DNA of 64,000 nucleotides from Andalucia godoyi (GCA_009859145.1 VRVR01000027.1:248001-312000); one strand, 5' to 3'; shown: positions 1-10,141, numbered from the stretch's first letter. The notes: a model not told the origin generated them from the sequence alone. Made by a program: numbers and translations.

Positions 1-77
1 TTCTTTTTCTCTTCTCACTGAGTCTGCCAACTTCTTTCCCCTCTTATTTCTTCTCGAAAAGTAACTGCAGAATCCTG

Positions 78-671
78 ATGTCTGAACAAGTCACCGCCGT
101 GAAGTCTCCGCGAAGCCAAACGTTGGCAACCGCTCAGGAACTCCGCAGCATCTCTCCGTCTGCGTCTTCCTCCAACATAGCCGCAGTCGAAGCTGGAAAT
201 CTTGCTGAAGACTCCAAGTTGCTTCCACGTTCAATCAAGCATAATTTCGACGAAATTTCTAACAAGATGGATGCCAATCCATCCAAGAAGGCGAAGCCAG
301 CCAACGGCCCTTCAAACGCCGCTTCTGGCCTTCCCAAGGAATGCACGCCTCTTTCTGCCTTGAAGAAGTGTGAGCTCAACCATGCGCAGCAGGAAGACGA
401 CGGATCGTCGGCTTCAGAGTCCGAGATCGAATCGGAGACGGAATTGGCGCAGGACCGTGAGTCGCGGAACCGTCTCGCGGGCAATCTCGCAGAAACAGCA
501 CCGCCCAACCGTGATGGTGGTGCATCAATGTCATTCGAGGACAAGAGAGCTCCTGAGGTCGATCCCGAGTCCAGCTACGGTGCGCCACTCGTCGATCCTA
601 CTGTGGCCGCTTCTGATTCTTGCTCTGCGAAGAACGGTGGCAGGAAGTCCCACCGTCACTCTCCGTTGTGA
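78..671 (+). CDS. Disordered acidic Ser/Glu-rich protein (left copy)
   Basis: This is a 197-residue protein that I do not recognise. It is rich in Ser, Glu, Asp, Lys and Ala with almost no hydrophobic runs, so it should be largely disordered. A basic patch near residue 70 (KKAKP) could be a nuclear-localisation signal. The ATG at 78 follows a long pyrimidine-rich leader, seen also before other starts in this window. Just before the stop, another frame is open to 823 and encodes a more ordered, hydrophobic stretch (VVINVAIRLLDDANLG). The true C-terminus may therefore lie there, reached through a frameshift. Function unknown. Confidence 0.55.
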   Translation: MSEQVTAVKSPRSQTLATAQELRSISPSASSSNIAAVEAGNLAEDSKLLPRSIKHNFDEISNKMDANPSKKAKPANGPSNAASGLPKECTPLSALKKCELNHAQQEDDGSSASESEIESETELAQDRESRNRLAGNLAETAPPNRDGGASMSFEDKRAPEVDPESSYGAPLVDPTVAASDSCSAKNGGRKSHRHSPL

Positions 672-1063
672 TCAACGTTGCAATCCGTCTCCTTGATGAT
701 GCAAACCTGGGAACTGCTCGGCGTTGTATCAGTAAGGCCATCGACGAGATTCCGGAGTGTACGATAACTTTGTTCTCCGTGACAAAGATGCCGCACGCTG
801 CAGGCATTCCTCAGAAAATGTGACGCGGGTATCATACGTGTCATATTGCCCGGAAAGACGTACAATCTCTGTTTTCTTTGAGTTTTTAAGCATCAGTGTC
901 ACACATTTTGTTCTTTTCTCTATGATACTAACGTAAAGCTGCTTCCTTTCCTAACGAAAGGCAATGACCAGGAATCTGCAGAATGCTGAAGACGATTGAA
1001 ATAAACCGAAAACATGTTCATAGATGTGTCGTTTGAGAATGGCAGCCAATTAAATGATATGAG
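672..1063. other. Spacer with possible out-of-frame tail of the first gene
   Basis: Bases 672-823 stay open in a frame one step off the gene at 78-671 and look protein-like. I see nothing convincing from 824 to 1063. The mirror stretch is 40117-40508. Confidence 0.3.
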
Positions 1064-1732
1064 ATGGATGTTAATCTGCTCCTTTTTGACATCCCGTTTG
1101 ATACAGATGAACGAATTCCCAGGCACATCGGACGCCACCTTCTGTTTTCCAATAACCGTGATTATAAGGATGCTGTGATTTCGCAACTGGTGCACCATGT
1201 TGTCTCTTCGAAGAAAGGAGCTCGGATGCACCGTATTCTGCACTCCCGGTCAAAGCCAACATAGCTGATCCACTATCATTCGTTGTCGAATTTCTGTCCG
1301 ACGTTCGACTATGAGACAATCGATCATTGTCAATTCGGAGTAATCTTGGACACATTTTGGATTCGATCTGCTGCATTCATCCACAAACTGGATCATCATC
1401 TTCGGCTTCTGTTCCAAATTGCATGCCAGTCGGTTGAAAAGCTCTGAGTTTCACACTTGTTTCCATTCCCTTCGGTTTCTTGACGAACACGATGCTGCTG
1501 CGACTTTTCGTGATTTTTCATTTTGTCAAGAAGGTGGCAAAATTCCGTTCTTAACATCCAAAGATTTGAATTGCGAAATCAATACTACGTTTATGACATT
1601 CCTGCTGTGCCTGCAAACCATGTGAACGACTTCACCCTTCATTGCATTGAGGTAGCATATCGAACAAGAAATACTGAAGGTTTTTACGTGAGAAACAACT
1701 GCAATCATTCTGAAGACTTCAAGCATTCTTAA
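1064..1732 (+). pseudogene. Decayed gene of unknown family (left copy)
   Basis: No single frame is open, but successive plus-strand frames read as one protein-like sequence. An ATG at 1064 opens about 65 codons (MDVNLLLFDIPFDTDERIPR). A frame change near 1215-1225 leads to a stretch containing ADPLSFVVEFLSDVRL. Further stops and shifts near 1310 and 1440-1530 lead to a last open stretch that includes YVYDIPAVPANHVNDF and ends at 1732. The residue mix is typical of a globular protein. The family is not recognisable by eye. The same breaks are present in the mirror copy, so they predate the duplication or were homogenised. Confidence 0.45.
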
Positions 1733-1834
1733 TCATCGCAGCGAAGTCCGAATTTGAACTTAAAACACGAAAACAGACGTTTTCCTTTTTTAAAAAGAAA
1801 GAAGATGCTGAAGAACGTTGAGCAAAACAACATT

Positions 1835-4800
1835 TCAACGATGCTCGAGAAATTCGTCGGGATCAGATTTTGGAAGAAATCCGCAAGCTTGAAGAGATTT
1901 AAAGATCTGACGATCTGTCAATGTCAACTGACTCTCGTTTTCCAACAAGATCATCGACAGTTCACTGACAATTTCAACAATACGACCGAATAGGTCTCCA
2001 TTCTTTCCACTCTGGCTAAGTAAAAGATACACAAGAGTGTGACTCTCATATCGATGACACGCATCTTGACGGAAAACTCGTGATAGCAGCGGGGTATGGC
2101 ATGCTAAGTTACGGATGAAACGTAAAACGAAAAAGACACACATCCGTCCATGCTGGCACAGGCGCTTGTACACGGAATAATTGTTCTTGGGATGGACACA
2201 GTATTCCATTAACGCCTGTTCAAACGAAATGACATCCAACATTGATTCTAACATCATAGAATCTGGTGATGATCGCTGACCTGGCGACGAAAAAGGAAGC
2301 ATGGAAGACGGTGACACGGTGTGCCTCAAAAAGTGATTCAACGCAAAGGAACTGTGCGCATGTTCGAAATTCTGGTAATGTAAGCCTTCAATGCCTTGAA
2401 CTTCTCGAAACAAATCTGCTAACGGCTGAGCAACGTCAACAACAAATTGTACACACTGGCTTGCGCTCCAAAAGAAAGGATGCATCACAACACCTTTCAT
2501 TTTCAAACGGTCAGTGTAATCATATGCTACCATTCGACTCAGAAGATGGGAAAACAAGATGCGGGACGTCGTCGTCGAATGAACATCTGTTCGCAAGTGA
2601 GTCTGAATATGACCATCCCGCAACGACTGCAAGTCTCTATTTACCATTTCCGAATAAGTAAAGTACTCATTCTCGTCCCCAGAAGAGAATAGATCAGAAT
2701 TCAAGGCTGAAGAAACTTGACAGGCATGCTGCAAATACTCGCTGGTCATACCCATTCGTTGTACTTGCGCGAGGTACAACATAGTCCATCCGAGACTGAA
2801 GACATCCGAACGGGGCGTCCGCAACGCTGGTTGGTGCACGAATTCGGGAGGTCGCCACCAAGGAGATCCAAGTGGATAGTTCGGATTTGCACTGGAATCG
2901 ACGTACGTTTGCGCCTCCAAACGAACGGAAGAAATTCCAAAATCTGTGAGACAAAAGGAGTAAGAACCGCTCGATCCATTGTTATTCAACAAGATGTTGC
3001 TCGGCTTGATATCGCGATGAATTAACTGTGCCTCATGAAGTGCAGCGACAGTGCTGGCAAGGAGATTCAGCTGGTGAAACAATAATCTGGGCGACAGATT
3101 CTCCTGAATCCGTCGATTCTTTCCGAATACATCTCCTTCAGGATAATAAGACATAACAAGAGCGCTCTCTTGCTGCAAAACACTTCCGACACTCCTTCCG
3201 GAATCTACAGCTCCAATGTACAAGACTCGAACCAAACTAGGAAACTGGCCAGTCGACTGCCGAGGAATACGGCCAAATAACTCTTCCTCTCCCAAATGGT
3301 CCATTTGGTCAGAAAAGAATTGTTGAGTTTTTGCCTCTTCGGTTCCATCGCCGATGGACCGACGGAAGATCTTCACAGCAACGGGACCGTGGTGCAGGGT
3401 GAGACCTCGATACACAACTGCTTCAGCACCGCTCCCTATCACACACCGAACACAAAACAAGCACACTGGCAGGCCACCATGAAGAACCATCAAAAGAGAG
3501 CTCTCATTCTCATCTAGAAAGATCTCATCGGTCGAGAACAGATCCCGCAACTGCTGGATAAAGGCAGCATATCGCTCGCTCAATGATATGATTTCTTCCA
3601 CGATGCGGCCGTTGCGATAGGTAGCGTATTCCACATTTCCGCAGATTGTCAATTTCATGATTCCTGACGGAAGCTCGTCCACAAAACGACCCTCCATTGT
3701 AGCGTTGTGTTCCATCCATAATTCACGACAGTCTTCGTCGGACACCAAGCGACCAGATCGAATGCGTCCGATAAAGTTCGCAATGCACGCATGAGAAGAT
3801 CGCTCAAACAATAATATCTCACCGCAGTCGCAGTTGGCCAAAGACGTAAAAGACTGTGAACCATGCATACATTCATATGATGAATGGCTCCCGAGACACA
3901 TTCGGATTCCAGCAGACACAACCTGGAAGTCGGGGAAACGACGAACATCCGTAAGGCTGACAGAAACTCCGTTTCGGAGACTAAAATAGTCGGAAGGAAG
4001 TATCGCAAAACCTTTCTGCGACGACCATGTAACAGATGCACAACCAAGTGAGACGTTGCGCTGACCTGTATCACTATCAAGAGTCCACAGACTGTATCTC
4101 ACTTCCTTCAATTCGCCCTCTATGTGTCTCAAAGATAGACACAGAAGAATCCGTGAGCCCCAGCGAAACCAGAGAACCATGGTTCCGTCGACTTCAATTT
4201 GTACATGGTGCAGACAGAACGTACGCTGGTTGGTTGGTGCCACATGGTTGGTATTTTCATCAACAATAATCTCTGCAATTGTCAACCCACGCACCCGCAA
4301 TGCACCATTTGTAAAATGAAATTCAAGCGAAGAGTTCTCAAAAGGGTGTAAATTGCCGAACGTGCCAATTTCAGAGTCTTCGCAACCCTCGTGATGTAAA
4401 AAACATCCAACAACAAATTTCTTGCCTTCATTATCGAAAGTTGCGCCGAATACTGGCTCCTGGGCAGAATCTGGTCCAAACGCGCTTAGCGGCGAAAAAA
4501 GAAATCCAAAAAGTGATGGCCTGTTCAAAGTCGTATACGAAGGGGAAATTTGAATGTGGACGTTCAAATCCTCTTTTAACACCTTTGAGATTGCATTACT
4601 AGAATCATCGTCTCCCAGTAAAGAGAGACAGCGATCAAACCTCCACAAATTGATTTGTTCAAACTGGAACATCCAATCACAAGCGATTTCAGAAACGCTC
4701 GCTTGACATTCATGCAGCAACGACTTTGATGCCCACCCCAAGGATTGAGTGTTTTCCTTGGATAACATTGAGTACTTGTCGTGATACCTCGTCCGTGAAT

Positions 4801-5287
4801 CTGGATTCACTGGATTAACTCCGCGCAAACCTAATTCCACAATGTTGCGATGAAGAATGACATTATCCACAAATGGACGGACATAGTCAGGAACAATGAG
4901 AACAAGAAGTTCGTCGAATTGAGAAAGATGCTCCTGAATCTCTGGGCATTTTCTACGCTCGAAATCATCAGCTGTGAACAAAGACTCCTGGCGAGCAGTA
5001 CTCCATAATCCTAAAAAGACAACCGACTCATCACTGTCCAGATGTTTGTGAATCAGATTTAGCAATTGTTTGGCGTCAAGAACAGGACTTGTCATCCAAC
5101 ACGAAGAAAGTGATAGCCATCGTTCATTTTTGGTAGGAACAATAAGAGTGTTCTCAAGATCAAACAGAACTGGAAGCATATTGGAACGTTTGAATTCGTA
5201 GAAACGGTGAAAAGAAACGCAAAAGCGAACTTCTGGTGCAGACTTGAAATTTGGGACCCGGGCTGGCATTGCTTTTTGAGCTGACAT
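1835..5287 (-). CDS. 1150-residue protein with Ser/Thr kinase domain (left copy)
   Basis: A protein-kinase domain covers about residues 612-900. It shows the Gly-rich loop (IGSGAEAVVY, from about 615), the ATP-binding Lys in VAVK (about 638), the catalytic loop HRDIKPSN (about 757), DFG (about 781) and PPEF in the APE position (about 812). All key residues are present, so it should be an active Ser/Thr kinase. Residues 37-50 (VLFDLENTLI) resemble motif I of HAD/FCP1-type phosphatases with the second Asp replaced by Glu; this is tentative. Residues around 540-570 recall a MORN repeat, also tentative. About 250 residues after the kinase are unidentified. The start is an ATG at 5287; a divergent kinase-TPR gene begins 110 bp away. 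Confidence 0.9.
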   Translation of the reverse strand: MSAQKAMPARVPNFKSAPEVRFCVSFHRFYEFKRSNMLPVLFDLENTLIVPTKNERWLSLSSCWMTSPVLDAKQLLNLIHKHLDSDESVVFLGLWSTARQESLFTADDFERRKCPEIQEHLSQFDELLVLIVPDYVRPFVDNVILHRNIVELGLRGVNPVNPDSRTRYHDKYSMLSKENTQSLGWASKSLLHECQASVSEIACDWMFQFEQINLWRFDRCLSLLGDDDSSNAISKVLKEDLNVHIQISPSYTTLNRPSLFGFLFSPLSAFGPDSAQEPVFGATFDNEGKKFVVGCFLHHEGCEDSEIGTFGNLHPFENSSLEFHFTNGALRVRGLTIAEIIVDENTNHVAPTNQRTFCLHHVQIEVDGTMVLWFRWGSRILLCLSLRHIEGELKEVRYSLWTLDSDTGQRNVSLGCASVTWSSQKGFAILPSDYFSLRNGVSVSLTDVRRFPDFQVVSAGIRMCLGSHSSYECMHGSQSFTSLANCDCGEILLFERSSHACIANFIGRIRSGRLVSDEDCRELWMEHNATMEGRFVDELPSGIMKLTICGNVEYATYRNGRIVEEIISLSERYAAFIQQLRDLFSTDEIFLDENESSLLMVLHGGLPVCLFCVRCVIGSGAEAVVYRGLTLHHGPVAVKIFRRSIGDGTEEAKTQQFFSDQMDHLGEEELFGRIPRQSTGQFPSLVRVLYIGAVDSGRSVGSVLQQESALVMSYYPEGDVFGKNRRIQENLSPRLLFHQLNLLASTVAALHEAQLIHRDIKPSNILLNNNGSSGSYSFCLTDFGISSVRLEAQTYVDSSANPNYPLGSPWWRPPEFVHQPALRTPRSDVFSLGWTMLYLAQVQRMGMTSEYLQHACQVSSALNSDLFSSGDENEYFTYSEMVNRDLQSLRDGHIQTHLRTDVHSTTTSRILFSHLLSRMVAYDYTDRLKMKGVVMHPFFWSASQCVQFVVDVAQPLADLFREVQGIEGLHYQNFEHAHSSFALNHFLRHTVSPSSMLPFSSPGQRSSPDSMMLESMLDVISFEQALMEYCVHPKNNYSVYKRLCQHGRMCVFFVLRFIRNLACHTPLLSRVFRQDACHRYESHTLVYLLLSQSGKNGDLFGRIVEIVSELSMILLENESQLTLTDRQIFKSLQACGFLPKSDPDEFLEHR

Positions 5288-5397
5288 GTCATGTCATCCG
5301 AAACCGCTTTTCTGAATTTCCGGTGATCTCGGCTTCTGAGGTGCGGAATTCTTTTCCGCGATGAGTTTTCCTGTTAATCCTGTTCAACGACCCTGCA
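5288..5397. promoter_or_regulatory. Shared divergent promoter region of two kinase genes (left copy)
   Basis: Only 110 bp separate the ATGs of two head-to-head kinase genes, so one short bidirectional promoter probably serves both. I see no clear TATA box. The mirror region is 35783-35892. The role is inferred from spacing alone. Confidence 0.4.
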
Positions 5398-8300
5398 ATG
5401 CTTGACCATTCACTGGAAATTCCACTTTCGCAACTTCGACTCAAGGAATTGTCGTTTGGTATCCCGAGTTCATGGTCGTCGGCAGTTATAAGAGTGTATC
5501 CGATTTTATGTACACTGTATACGCAATTGACACCTGATGATCGACGACTGGCAAAGCTTTGGCCACGGAACGAGACAGGAAATGAAACGACTCCTGTGGT
5601 GAGACTGTTTTGCATTTCGGTTTCAGGACAAGAGGCAATATCCGCAGATGATGTTTCTCAGATCAAGGACAGTATTCTGAAATGGTCGTCTAAATTATTT
5701 TGGGGGGTTGTCGGAATTGAAGAGCCATGGTGTGTTTTGGACTCAGAATTTAAAGACCTTTCTTTGTCTGCGTTCAGTTCTTGCACTGCTCTGCGTCATT
5801 GGAAATATGATGCGAATCATGAAATACGACTGCACAAACCTTTGATGTGCTATTGTGTCCGTAAATCAGATGAGGAAGGCTTGCTGAGCCGTGGCGGCAT
5901 GGGAAAGTCCACAATCTTACAATTGTCCAATGCGTTATCGGTCAACGGATTTAATCGCAAATCAGTGGATCGCTCTATGGAAGCTTCTGCATGTTTTGGA
6001 AAGTTTTCTCTTCACGGTGTTGGATCTCATGACGATTTCCGAACAGTAATTTCGGATTGTGCATCTTGTACTACTACCAATACGCCACAGCTTTACTGTT
6101 TGGAGTTGCAGATTTCCAAGCAGAAAAGCGTACCACCTGTATACGCCTATTGCACAGATGTCAGTGCTTGTTGCTGTGTGGTGTTGCTAAGTTGGACCTG
6201 GAATTCGTGTGCGAAGGGCCGAGTTTCTTTCTTGGAGCTCTCCATCCGCACTCGTTTGCCGTTGATGTATGCACACGAGAAGATGGAGAATCTGATGCAA
6301 ACGCTCTGTCGTCATTCTGACGGGCAGTCGCTCATGGAAGTCTTGGACTGCATCGGGGTAGGTGGATGCGGGGCGGTGTATCGCGTGCTTCTCGGATCAC
6401 AGAAAAAAATGTTTGCCTGTAAGGTGTCATGCCATCCTGATGTTCAGCACGTGGAAGAAACTACATGGAGTGCTTTAGATGGTCATTCGCATATTGCACC
6501 AATTGTTTTTGCTCACGACGGAGCAGTGTTTACAGAGTACTTTGATCATGGTTCATTGAAGGACTACATTTCATCCACAGACTGGTCGACGCGATGGATG
6601 TCATCACCGCGCGAGATGTTACTTGTTTGTCGTCATGTGGCTTCTCAGATTGCTTCTGCTGTTGGATACATGCACTCTCTGGAGTACATGCATCTTGACT
6701 TGAAACCAGAAAACGTGCTTGTGTCTCATGAATTATGGATTCATGAAAACATCGAGAAGGGTATCGTTGAAATTTGCGATTCCAAGTGTGTCGATGCCAT
6801 CCGTTCGATGCATGTGTGCCTGTGTGATTTTGGCCTTGCTCAAGTTGAGAAGACTGCGAAGCCTGTGTTGGGAACGCCAGGATGGAACAGTCCGGAACAA
6901 CAACGATATGAAAAATCCACTACCGCATCCGATGTTTTTTCTCTAGGATTGGTTTTGTCGTGGTTGCTTCATCCTCAGAATGCTCGTTTGGATGACGACT
7001 CTTCGAGTTCTTTTGAGAAATGGCAAGATTCATTTCGATGTTCAGGGATTTCTGAGAACCTTTTAGAATTCGTTGATTGTGTGTGGTTACGAGTAATGGA
7101 GCGAATTCTGTCTCGCGATTTCCCGCGTAGGCCGACCGCGTTTCACGTGGCCAATGCCATTCGAACTAGTTGCCGTCCACATCTTGCCATATACACGTCT
7201 CCGAGTGATGCGAGACGGCTAGCTTCGTCCCGGGAACATACTCTGCTTATTTTTGAAGAAATGTTTGGAAATAATACGCCCGACTATTTTGAACATTGTT
7301 GTCACTTAGTATCTGGCCTTCGTCGTGGAAATCACAGTGCGTGTGTTGTCAGATTATTCCCTTTGGAATGCGTGTCGTCGCTTTTGAAGGAAGGTCTGGG
7401 CACAAATCTTGTATGCAAAGTCGCAAGCTGTTTGTCTGATCTTGGTCAGCTGAAACCTGTCGTTCCGCTCCTGAGTGGTGTGTTGGAGCGGTCATTGACA
7501 GGAACAAACCAGAATGTCACAGTTGATTCTATAAGGAACAATCTGGGTTTATGTCTTCTTCATCAAGGAAAGTGCGAAGACGCACTTTCAATGTTTCAAT
7601 CCGTTTTGAAAATGAACATCGAGAGTTTCGGCGAGGAAGACTTGAAGACGCTGGAAGTGCGGGCTAACATTGCACAATGTTTTCATTTTATTGGAAAGCA
7701 TTCGGAAGCTATTGAACAATTCAAATATGTTGTTTCGATGCAAGAGAAGATGCTTGGCATTAAACACCCTAGAACCCTGCGATCGCGGATCGAGTTGGCT
7801 CTGATATTGCAGTCCGAAGGCAAGTATGATGCGGCGCTGGAGATGTTGGAATCTCTTCTTGAGATTGTAATCGAGGTTCTGGGTGCTGATCGTGCAGTGA
7901 CACTCGCATGTCGAAGCAACATTGCTGTTTGTCATCGCAGCCTCGGACACTACGATGTTGCACGAGAACAGCTTGAATCGTTGATTGCTGTTCAAGAGGG
8001 GGTTTTCGGTTCGAGACACCTGGACACACTGCGATCGCGCATCGACTTGGCTCTGATATTGCAGTCTGAAGGCAAGTATGATGCAGCGCTGAAGATGTTG
8101 GAATCTCTTCTTGAGATTGTAATCGAGGTTCTGGGTGCTGAGCACCCAATTACTCTCACATGTCGAAGCAACATTGCTGCTTGTCATCGCAGCCTCGGAC
8201 ACTACGGTGTTGCACGAGAACAGCTTGAATCGTTGATTGCTGTTCAAGAGGGGGTTTTCGGTTCGAGACACCTGGACACACTGCGATCGCGGAACAGCTT

Positions 8301-8991
8301 AGCTCTGACATTGCAGTCCGAAAGCAAGTATGATGCGGCGCTGGAGATGTTGGAATCTCTTCTTGAGGCTGAATTGGAGGTCCTGGGTGCCGAGCATCCA
8401 GCGACGCTTTCACGTCGGCATGACATTGCTCTGTGTCATCGCGACCTCGAAGAGTATGATGTTGCACGAGAACAGCTTGAATCGTTGATTGTTGTTCAGG
8501 AGCTGGTTTTCGGTGTGACTCATTCTGACACGCTACTTTCGCGAGAAGATTTGGCCTACACATTGCAATTTGACGGAAAGAATGATGCGGCGCTGGAGAT
8601 GTTGGAATCTCTTCTTGAAACTGAATTGGAGGTCCTGGGTGCCGAGCATCCGGCGACGCTTTCACGTCGGCATGACATTGCTCTGTGTCATCGCGACCTC
8701 GGACACTACGATGTTGCACGAGAACAGCTTGAATCGTTGATTGCTGTTCAAGAGGGGGTTTTCGGTTCGAGACACCTGGACACACTGCGATCGCGGAACA
8801 GCTTAGCTCTGACATTGCAGTCCGAAAGCAAGTATGATGCGACGCTGGAGATGTTGGAATCTCTTCTTGAAACTGAATTGGAGGTCCTGGGTGCCGAGCA
8901 TCCGGCGACGCTTTCACGTCGGCATGACATTGCTTCATGTTTACGAGCACAAAGGAAATATGGTAGTGCGATTGAGCACTTGAAGAATTGA
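5398..8991 (+). CDS. Kinase-TPR protein, N-terminal part before frameshift (left copy)
   Basis: The first 300 residues are unidentified. A kinase domain follows at about 315-590: IGVGGCGAVY loop (from about 318), Lys in FACKVS (about 340), HLDLKPEN (about 431, HLD in place of HRD), DFG (about 476) and SPE (about 499). From about residue 700 to the end there are 42-residue TPRs of the kinesin-light-chain type, paired into 84-residue (252-bp) units of near-identical DNA. Such TPR arrays bind peptides or scaffold complexes; kinase plus TPR suggests a signalling receptor or adaptor. The stop at 8989-8991 interrupts a TPR and the array resumes at once in the -1 frame, so the natural protein is probably about 1490 residues. 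Confidence 0.88.
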   Translation: MLDHSLEIPLSQLRLKELSFGIPSSWSSAVIRVYPILCTLYTQLTPDDRRLAKLWPRNETGNETTPVVRLFCISVSGQEAISADDVSQIKDSILKWSSKLFWGVVGIEEPWCVLDSEFKDLSLSAFSSCTALRHWKYDANHEIRLHKPLMCYCVRKSDEEGLLSRGGMGKSTILQLSNALSVNGFNRKSVDRSMEASACFGKFSLHGVGSHDDFRTVISDCASCTTTNTPQLYCLELQISKQKSVPPVYAYCTDVSACCCVVLLSWTWNSCAKGRVSFLELSIRTRLPLMYAHEKMENLMQTLCRHSDGQSLMEVLDCIGVGGCGAVYRVLLGSQKKMFACKVSCHPDVQHVEETTWSALDGHSHIAPIVFAHDGAVFTEYFDHGSLKDYISSTDWSTRWMSSPREMLLVCRHVASQIASAVGYMHSLEYMHLDLKPENVLVSHELWIHENIEKGIVEICDSKCVDAIRSMHVCLCDFGLAQVEKTAKPVLGTPGWNSPEQQRYEKSTTASDVFSLGLVLSWLLHPQNARLDDDSSSSFEKWQDSFRCSGISENLLEFVDCVWLRVMERILSRDFPRRPTAFHVANAIRTSCRPHLAIYTSPSDARRLASSREHTLLIFEEMFGNNTPDYFEHCCHLVSGLRRGNHSACVVRLFPLECVSSLLKEGLGTNLVCKVASCLSDLGQLKPVVPLLSGVLERSLTGTNQNVTVDSIRNNLGLCLLHQGKCEDALSMFQSVLKMNIESFGEEDLKTLEVRANIAQCFHFIGKHSEAIEQFKYVVSMQEKMLGIKHPRTLRSRIELALILQSEGKYDAALEMLESLLEIVIEVLGADRAVTLACRSNIAVCHRSLGHYDVAREQLESLIAVQEGVFGSRHLDTLRSRIDLALILQSEGKYDAALKMLESLLEIVIEVLGAEHPITLTCRSNIAACHRSLGHYGVAREQLESLIAVQEGVFGSRHLDTLRSRNSLALTLQSESKYDAALEMLESLLEAELEVLGAEHPATLSRRHDIALCHRDLEEYDVAREQLESLIVVQELVFGVTHSDTLLSREDLAYTLQFDGKNDAALEMLESLLETELEVLGAEHPATLSRRHDIALCHRDLGHYDVAREQLESLIAVQEGVFGSRHLDTLRSRNSLALTLQSESKYDATLEMLESLLETELEVLGAEHPATLSRRHDIASCLRAQRKYGSAIEHLKN

Positions 8992-9872
8992 CAGCTATCA
9001 AGACCCAACTTTTTGGCGCTGGACATGTCGACACTTTAGAGTCAAGAAAGGACGTTGCTTCATCCGTATGCGATCAAGGGAACTACAAGATGACCCTCTC
9101 ACGATTTCAGGATGTTCACATCGCTGCAGAACAGTCTTTCGGCAGTAGTCATCCTTTTACGTGCACCTGTCTGTATGATGTTGCCCATTGTTTGAAACTC
9201 AGCAGAGAATACGACATAGCACTTCAGGAGTTTGAAACCTTGTTGGATATTCAAGAGAAACGTCTCGGAGTCCAGCATCCCGAAGTTTTGCGTATTCGGA
9301 ACAGTACTGCTTCGTGTCGCATGCTTCAAAGTGACTTAGATGTTCCACTGAAGCTGTTGGAATGCCTACTCAAAGATCAGGAGCAAGTCCTTGATCCTGA
9401 AGATGCAATTACCCTCGATATTCGTTACAACTATGGAAAATGCCTTATGTTACTACATAAGGATACAGCGATATCGGAATACAAAGCGGTTTTACATGAT
9501 CGACAGCGGCTGCTGGGAACAGATCATCCTGATACGTATGAGATGTGTCATGGAATTGCGTATTGCCTAATGGATCAAGGCAAGTATGAGGACGCCCTAG
9601 AGGAGTTTTCGTCTGTTGTGGATTCACAGCAGCGACTTTTGGGTGATTTGCATCCGATGACGTTGACTACGCGACACAGCATTGCCCGGTGTCGCATGCT
9701 CAAAGAGGATTACGATGCCGCATTATTAGGATATCGAGACGTTCTACGCAATCGAGAACAAGTTCTTGGACCAGATCATCCAGATACCCATGCAACGTCT
9801 CGCGATCTCAATCGCTGCCTTGAGCAAGCTGGAGTTTGCGTGTTATGCAGCGAAACGCAAGAAGTCCTGTAG
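8988..9872 (+). CDS. TPR continuation of kinase-TPR gene after frameshift (left copy)
   Basis: About 294 codons of further 42-residue TPRs, recognisable by repeated G..HPDT and A..EF patterns. There is no ATG at the beginning; the frame opens with TTG at 8988. Joining ...AIEHLKN to LTAIKTQLFG restores the TPR register exactly, matching AREQLESLIAVQEGVFG in the preceding repeats. This is therefore the C-terminal part of the upstream gene, not a separate gene. One extra T in AATTGA would restore the frame. The protein ends with a Cys-containing tail (CVLCSETQEVL). Confidence 0.75.
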   Translation: MTAIKTQLFGAGHVDTLESRKDVASSVCDQGNYKMTLSRFQDVHIAAEQSFGSSHPFTCTCLYDVAHCLKLSREYDIALQEFETLLDIQEKRLGVQHPEVLRIRNSTASCRMLQSDLDVPLKLLECLLKDQEQVLDPEDAITLDIRYNYGKCLMLLHKDTAISEYKAVLHDRQRLLGTDHPDTYEMCHGIAYCLMDQGKYEDALEEFSSVVDSQQRLLGDLHPMTLTTRHSIARCRMLKEDYDAALLGYRDVLRNREQVLGPDHPDTHATSRDLNRCLEQAGVCVLCSETQEVL

Positions 9873-10141
9873 ATTCCTGATTACCTGTGAGTGTCATTGC
9901 CAGTACCTACAGAAGTGAACGATCTGAACAAGAAAAACCGTATGAAACACGCTCATTATTATTGATCAGATGTTGCACACTGAAGCAATGACAGTTCTTT
10001 ACACAAAATTCAGCTATTCGATTCCCATGTCGTTGACCATGATTCGAGACAGAAGTTTCTGGAAACAAACGGACAATCGAGCATTTTTAATAGAGAGGCA
10101 GCAAAAGAAGTATCAAAACAATCAAACCACCGCAGAGCATA

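Noticed and set aside
5890-5915. P-loop-like GGMGKST in the kinase-TPR protein, suggesting a STAND NTPase
   Set aside because: The Gly expected at the first P-loop position is absent and there is no Walker B or sensor region before the kinase; probably coincidence.
8980-9000. Programmed -1 ribosomal frameshift joining the two TPR parts
   Set aside because: No slippery heptamer and no obvious downstream stem; a single-base indel is simpler.
7588-9034. Long antisense frames over the TPR repeats (and mirror 32146-33592)
   Set aside because: They are shadows of the repeated 252-bp units; they carry repeated low-quality sequence and no family motif, while the sense strand has clear TPRs.
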